From Oscillospiraceae bacterium (GTDB taxonomy: Bacteria > Bacillota > Clostridia > Oscillospirales > Ruminococcaceae): a DNA stretch of 64,000 bases. The notes beneath the pieces are model-generated. The model was not told where the DNA came from, searched no databases, and saw only the letters and a list, made by a program, of their open reading frames with translations. The position numbers and the translations under genes were made by a program. Shown in pieces: positions 60,364-64,000 of the stretch. Location: contig SVMZ01000006.1 of assembly GCA_015067185.1 (NCBI GenBank), positions 44,562 to 108,561 on the forward strand, in the 5' to 3' direction. Numbering within the stretch: position 1 is the stretch's first letter; each line of letters opens with the position of its first letter.

Positions 60364-62094
60364 ATGAAGATGTTTTTTGTGGATTTTGGAAGTACATTCG
60401 TTAAATTCGCCGTTTATGATTCCGTCGCGCGAGAATATATATGCACTGAGAAATGTCCGTTTCCTGACCCGTGTGTATGCAATGATAAGCACTTTGAGGT
60501 ATCTGAAAGTAGTATTCGTGAGGTAGTATTCTCTGTATTTGATTTTGCAGCTTTTCACGAATGCAGCTGCGCATATATCAGCGTTCAAATGCACGGTTAT
60601 CTAATTCGTGGTAGTGACGGCAGTATGAGCAATTACATCTCTTGGCGTGACAGTACAGGAAACACTAAGGGCGTGAATGTAGACTTTTTTAATCGAGGTA
60701 CGTCATTAAAATCCAATTTGCCGTTTGTTAAGCTATATAGAAAAGAGAATAAAGATAACGTTTTCTTTACACTTGGCTCATACATAGCATATCTTTTGAC
60801 TGGTCAAAACATCACGAATAAAACGGATGGCTGCGCCAGTGGGTTCTATAATGTGTCAACCCTAGCACCCGAAGATACATATGGTCTGAAATTGCCGATC
60901 ATATCCAATGAGGTAATGGTAATTGGACGGTGGAATGGTATTTCTGTCTATACGCCAATGGGCGATCATCAGATCAGTTATTTAGGCAGCGGTGCGGGGG
61001 ATGAGGCGTATCTTATAAATATTGGTACGGCTGCGCAGATATCTTGTTTGGAGCAGAAAAAATACGCATACGAAGGCTGCGAGGCTCGCCCGTATTTTAC
61101 AAACGGACGGTTGATTACAAAAACGGGGCTGACGGGAGGATCGAAGCTCTATCATGGTGAGGATCCCCAAAAGCTGTGTAGGGAGTTGGTAAGAGCCATA
61201 AAACAGCTACCCCAAAGAAACCATGCTGTAATCGGAGGAGGTGGCAGCGCAGCCATTTTTTCATATTTGCAGGAAGTACTTGCAGAGCTTGGGATCAGCT
61301 GCCGCTTGTCTTGTAGTAACATTGGTATGGAGGGACTTCGTCTTATGTCAGAGACTAAGAAAACAAAGATTGGTACAATGCTGTCGGAGATTGCATTCAG
61401 TAATTTTCCTATTATATTAAAAAATGCGGACATTGACTTTTTTATCATTGACTGCGAGCACGGTGCGTTTGATTATCATGTGCTTTCTGAACTGATTGCA
61501 AAAGCAAAGCTGGTGGGCATAAAGGCTATCGTCCGAATAGGGGATAACCGACGGGAGTTAATAACTAAGCTTGCCGATATGGGAGCATCCGGTTTTTTGT
61601 TGTCGATGACCGGTGGGGCTGAGGATATAAGGATGGTTGTGAAGTATGCAAAATATTCCCCTGTAGGTAAACGCGGAATATCTACAACCCGTGCTCATAC
61701 GCTGTATAACCCACCCAAACTAAGCGAATATATGCAAAACGCTAACTGCGAAATGAAGATCTATGCGCAGATAGAAACGGTGGAGGGAGTTTCCAATATT
61801 GCGTCAATACTGGCAGTAAACGGTGTTGACGGAGTCTTTGTAGGACCCAATGATCTTTCGGATGATCTTAACTGTATTGGAGATCTCGAGCCTGTGAAGG
61901 CGTGTATCGCAAAGATAGCAAATGCGGCAGAGCATATCGGAAAACCCTGGGGAATCATTACAGGTAACCCACAGCTGATTGCATATTCTACTGCACACAG
62001 CGTTCATATGGTTAGCTGTGGCAGTGAGCTTAATATGCTTATCGATGGATGCAGAAGGTTGACACAAAAAGTGAATGGAGGTGCGGAAAACTGA
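60364..62094 (+). CDS. fusion protein: FGGY-like sugar kinase and HpcH/HpaI-type aldolase
   Basis: 576 residues. Residues 1-330 form a compact FGGY/ASKHA kinase: phosphate loop VDFGSTFVKF with D7, SVQMHGYLIRGSDGS, GDHQISYLGSGAG with D201 as likely base, INIGTAAQ, and VIGGGGSAAI for adenosine. Residues about 331-566 are a class II pyruvate aldolase: IIDCEHGAFDY (H366), R391, QIETVEG (E471) and VGPNDLS (D497) match its catalytic and metal residues. HpcH-type aldolases split 2-keto-3-deoxy acids to pyruvate and an aldehyde. The ATG at 60364 follows GGGGTGA. A second site, GGAGGG then ATG at 61345, lies exactly at the domain boundary. The kinase is about 150 residues shorter than usual FGGY enzymes. 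Divergent from an AraC gene; its stop overlaps the next start by 1 nt. Confidence 0.82.
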   Translation: MKMFFVDFGSTFVKFAVYDSVAREYICTEKCPFPDPCVCNDKHFEVSESSIREVVFSVFDFAAFHECSCAYISVQMHGYLIRGSDGSMSNYISWRDSTGNTKGVNVDFFNRGTSLKSNLPFVKLYRKENKDNVFFTLGSYIAYLLTGQNITNKTDGCASGFYNVSTLAPEDTYGLKLPIISNEVMVIGRWNGISVYTPMGDHQISYLGSGAGDEAYLINIGTAAQISCLEQKKYAYEGCEARPYFTNGRLITKTGLTGGSKLYHGEDPQKLCRELVRAIKQLPQRNHAVIGGGGSAAIFSYLQEVLAELGISCRLSCSNIGMEGLRLMSETKKTKIGTMLSEIAFSNFPIILKNADIDFFIIDCEHGAFDYHVLSELIAKAKLVGIKAIVRIGDNRRELITKLADMGASGFLLSMTGGAEDIRMVVKYAKYSPVGKRGISTTRAHTLYNPPKLSEYMQNANCEMKIYAQIETVEGVSNIASILAVNGVDGVFVGPNDLSDDLNCIGDLEPVKACIAKIANAAEHIGKPWGIITGNPQLIAYSTAHSVHMVSCGSELNMLIDGCRRLTQKVNGGAEN

Positions 62095-63272
62095 TGCAAG
62101 TACCTGCAAAAATCCTGTTTATGCCCGATAAAAAATATAGTATAGGAAGCCGTATGTGGCACGGTGTTCCTGCCATTGAAAAAACAGGAGATCGCCTTTG
62201 GGCAGCGTGGTTTTCGGGTGGAAAATACGAACCATGTATACACAATTATGCGATCGTTGCATACAGCGATGACTGCGGTGAAACATGGATAGAGCCTTAT
62301 TTTGTTGTAGCTGCTAATGAAACCAAGGGGATGCGCGTCATGGATGCACAGCTCTGGGTAGAGCCAGGGGGTAGACTTTGGTGCTACTGGGCACAGGACG
62401 TATACCCCGAGAGATGTACCGCATCGGATTTTGACACAAATGGTGACCTGCTATTTGATACCTTTTTCGGTGATGTCCAAGCCTTCGGAATTTATACCGA
62501 CAACCCTGAAGCGGACTCACCGGTATGGTCAGAACCCATACACATAGGCAGCGGCTTTATTCGTAATAGACCTACTGTGCTTTCAGACGGAAAGATATTT
62601 ATCCCTGGCTATGGTGTCAAAAATAAGACGTATTATCGCTATCTGCTTGCTGAACGTTTTGGCTCGAACGCAAAGGTAATGGAAGGCCCGTTTCAGCTTG
62701 GAAAAAAGAATTTTGACGAACCTATGGCGGTTGTGCAGAACGATGGATCTGTACGTTTTCTTGTGCGCACAACGACGGGTTACATAGCTGAGTCATACTC
62801 ATATGACAACTGCAAAACATGGTCTGAAACCGTCAATTCCAATATTGAAAATCCCTGTACACGTTTCTTTGTCCGTCGGTTATCAAACGGGATGCAGCTG
62901 CTGATCAATACCCCCAGCAGCAAGCTCGGATTTCGACGCAGTCTTGTGGCGTATCTTTCCGAAGATGACGGCAAAACCTGGACGTATGAACTTGTTATAG
63001 ACGCACGTGCGGGAACCACTTATCCTGATGCAGTGGAAGGTAATGACGGGTTCATCTATATGATACATGACGTCCAGCGCGATAATCGACAAGCAGTTGA
63101 CTTGTGCGATCCCTCAAGATCAAATGCGGAAAAAGAAATTTGTCTATCGAGATTTACAGTTGGTGATATTATAAAAGGGAAGATTGTTACTGAAGGCAGT
63201 TTCCTTGCAAAAGTTATCAGCAAGATAAACTACAGTAGTCGCGCGCTCGGTGATATTGAAGGCAAATATTGA
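62094..63272 (+). CDS. sialidase-superfamily (Asp-box beta-propeller) protein
   Basis: 392 residues, no signal peptide. Asp-box repeats SDDCGETW, SYDNCKTW and SEDDGKTW, spaced through the protein, indicate a six-bladed sialidase/neuraminidase propeller. The start SRMWHGVPAIEKTGDRLWAA stands where sialidases have their FRIP motif. Arg candidates for carboxylate binding are present (IRNRPTVLSDG, FLVRTTTG), but an exact triad cannot be confirmed by eye. Family members hydrolyse or transfer sialic, Kdo-like or other acidic sugars. The ATG shares 1 nt with the kinase-aldolase stop and GGAGGTG lies in that gene, so the two are coupled. Confidence 0.8.
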   Translation: MQVPAKILFMPDKKYSIGSRMWHGVPAIEKTGDRLWAAWFSGGKYEPCIHNYAIVAYSDDCGETWIEPYFVVAANETKGMRVMDAQLWVEPGGRLWCYWAQDVYPERCTASDFDTNGDLLFDTFFGDVQAFGIYTDNPEADSPVWSEPIHIGSGFIRNRPTVLSDGKIFIPGYGVKNKTYYRYLLAERFGSNAKVMEGPFQLGKKNFDEPMAVVQNDGSVRFLVRTTTGYIAESYSYDNCKTWSETVNSNIENPCTRFFVRRLSNGMQLLINTPSSKLGFRRSLVAYLSEDDGKTWTYELVIDARAGTTYPDAVEGNDGFIYMIHDVQRDNRQAVDLCDPSRSNAEKEICLSRFTVGDIIKGKIVTEGSFLAKVISKINYSSRALGDIEGKY

Positions 63273-63299
63273 TAAACACGATGACAACATAAGTAACAG

Positions 63300-63328
63300 T
63301 TGCGTTCTGTGGGTTTTTATGGTATTAT
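63300..63328 (+). promoter_or_regulatory. promoter of the downstream lipoprotein gene
   Basis: TTGCGT (63300-63305), 17 nt, TATTAT (63323-63328). Confidence 0.5.
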
Positions 63329-63416
63329 CTTTATATACACTGGATGTGCAGAAGGTGTTGTGCTAACTGAGAGAAAATTGAAAAGGAATAAACCGATTTT
63401 CGAGGGAGGTAAAACC

Positions 63417-64000
63417 ATGAAAAAGCAATTATTGACTTTGCTCATCGCATTTACCCTTGTTCTGTCCGGTTGCCAAATAAATAGCGATGCCAATGCAACA
63501 GACCCGCAGCCCGACACGCAGCCAAGCACGCTCAATACAGTTAGTCCTACAGAACCAAACGGCCCTAAGTATCTTTATGATTGCATTGACTTTCGGTTCG
63601 ATAATTTGGATGAACTTGACAACTTTAAAGCGATTCTGGAGCAAGGTGATGATGAAAAAATATCTGAGGCTCTATCTAAGCTTCCGGGTGAACTGGATGC
63701 AACCAAAGAAGATGCGGCTCGCTTTTTGGAAATAGTACAAGATATCCCGTACTTGGATTTAATAGACGGTGAATTGGGTACGATTCACTATAAGAAGAAT
63801 TTTTTAGCAGCCACCGGAGAACCAAAGGAATTTATTTATGTTGTTTTTAACGCAAGTGATGGCAGTTGGATACGGTTTGAATATTTGCTGAGCGAAGAGC
63901 CGCCCCTCACACCGGACGATGTGGTATCTTCCGATCAGAATACTATCATATTTAGTAATCCGATGGTTATTGCCGATGGAAAAGTTAAGATATTTAGCGA
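63417..64000 (+). CDS. putative lipoprotein, 3' end cut by window edge
   Basis: At least 194 residues, open at the window end. MKKQLLTLLIAFTLVLSGCQ is a classic lipoprotein signal with the lipobox LSGC at residue 19. A Thr/Pro/Gln linker follows (about 22-48), then a mixed domain with acidic stretches (FDNLDELDNFKAILEQGDDE, YLDLIDGELGTIHY). GAGGGAGG precedes the ATG. I do not recognise a family. It is not obviously a sugar-binding protein of an ABC importer, since the lipidated start leads directly into a low-complexity linker. Its function is unknown. Confidence 0.75.
   Translation, partial: MKKQLLTLLIAFTLVLSGCQINSDANATDPQPDTQPSTLNTVSPTEPNGPKYLYDCIDFRFDNLDELDNFKAILEQGDDEKISEALSKLPGELDATKEDAARFLEIVQDIPYLDLIDGELGTIHYKKNFLAATGEPKEFIYVVFNASDGSWIRFEYLLSEEPPLTPDDVVSSDQNTIIFSNPMVIADGKVKIFS

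Overview
The window reads as chromosomal DNA of an anaerobic, endospore-forming member of the Clostridia (Bacillota), probably a gut-type carbohydrate degrader of the Oscillospiraceae/Lachnospiraceae kind. The sequence evidence is an intact sporulation sigma factor (SigK), strong Shine-Dalgarno sites, consensus sigma-A promoters, an oxygen-sensitive glycyl radical enzyme, and many single glycoside hydrolases each paired with its own AraC, LacI or SorC regulator. The genus cannot be fixed from the sequence alone.

Layout. 1-4.5 kb (minus strand): start of rpsF with a structured leader, a conserved winged-helix protein with a nuclease-like N-terminus, and a GH116 glucosidase/LacI pair. 4.7-9.9 kb: two cell-surface proteins with Ser/Glu-rich linkers, a GHL10 lipoprotein and a GHL10-like/amidase_3/Big_2 wall protein. 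10-15.8 kb: a TM2 protein, a GH95 fucosidase-like enzyme, a small Cys-rich protein, an M29 aminopeptidase and a MATE pump. 15.9-19.4 kb: phosphate uptake (Na/Pi-PhoU, PiT, DUF47). 19.7-22.1 kb: an unassigned six-hairpin glycosidase-like protein. 22.3-25 kb: four small accessory genes. 25.2-30.7 kb: a zinc polyol-type dehydrogenase and a MarR-controlled heterodimeric ABC exporter. 31-32 kb: rplM-rpsI with a leader.

32.3-36.7 kb is a sugar locus (AraC, Gfo/Idh/MocA oxidoreductase, alpha/beta hydrolase, GH20-like protein). 36.9-49.3 kb is the most interesting block. An AraC regulator stands divergent from a glycyl radical enzyme with an atypical active-site loop, an aldo/keto reductase and the matching radical-SAM activase. 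Next come a SorE-like dehydrogenase and a class II aldolase divergent from a SorC regulator across a perfect 16-bp operator, then a YfcC transporter with a GDPD-like enzyme, then a ROK kinase and RpiB. Together these look like an undescribed sugar or polyol dissimilation module. 49.7-58 kb: a small lipoprotein, a GH127 enzyme, tRNA-Thr, sigK, an SPFH/ribbon-helix-helix pair, and a P-type ATPase behind a yybP-ykoY (Mn2+) riboswitch, followed by tRNA-Leu.

From 58.1 kb, just after tRNA-Leu, the sequence looks more AT-rich in wobble positions and carries a methyltransferase, a 500-bp non-coding stretch, an AraC regulator, an FGGY-like kinase fused in frame to an HpcH/HpaI-type aldolase with an internal ribosome-binding site, an Asp-box sialidase-like protein and a truncated lipoprotein. 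The fusion and its sialidase-like partner form a second candidate new pathway, possibly for a 3-deoxy-2-ulosonic acid sugar.
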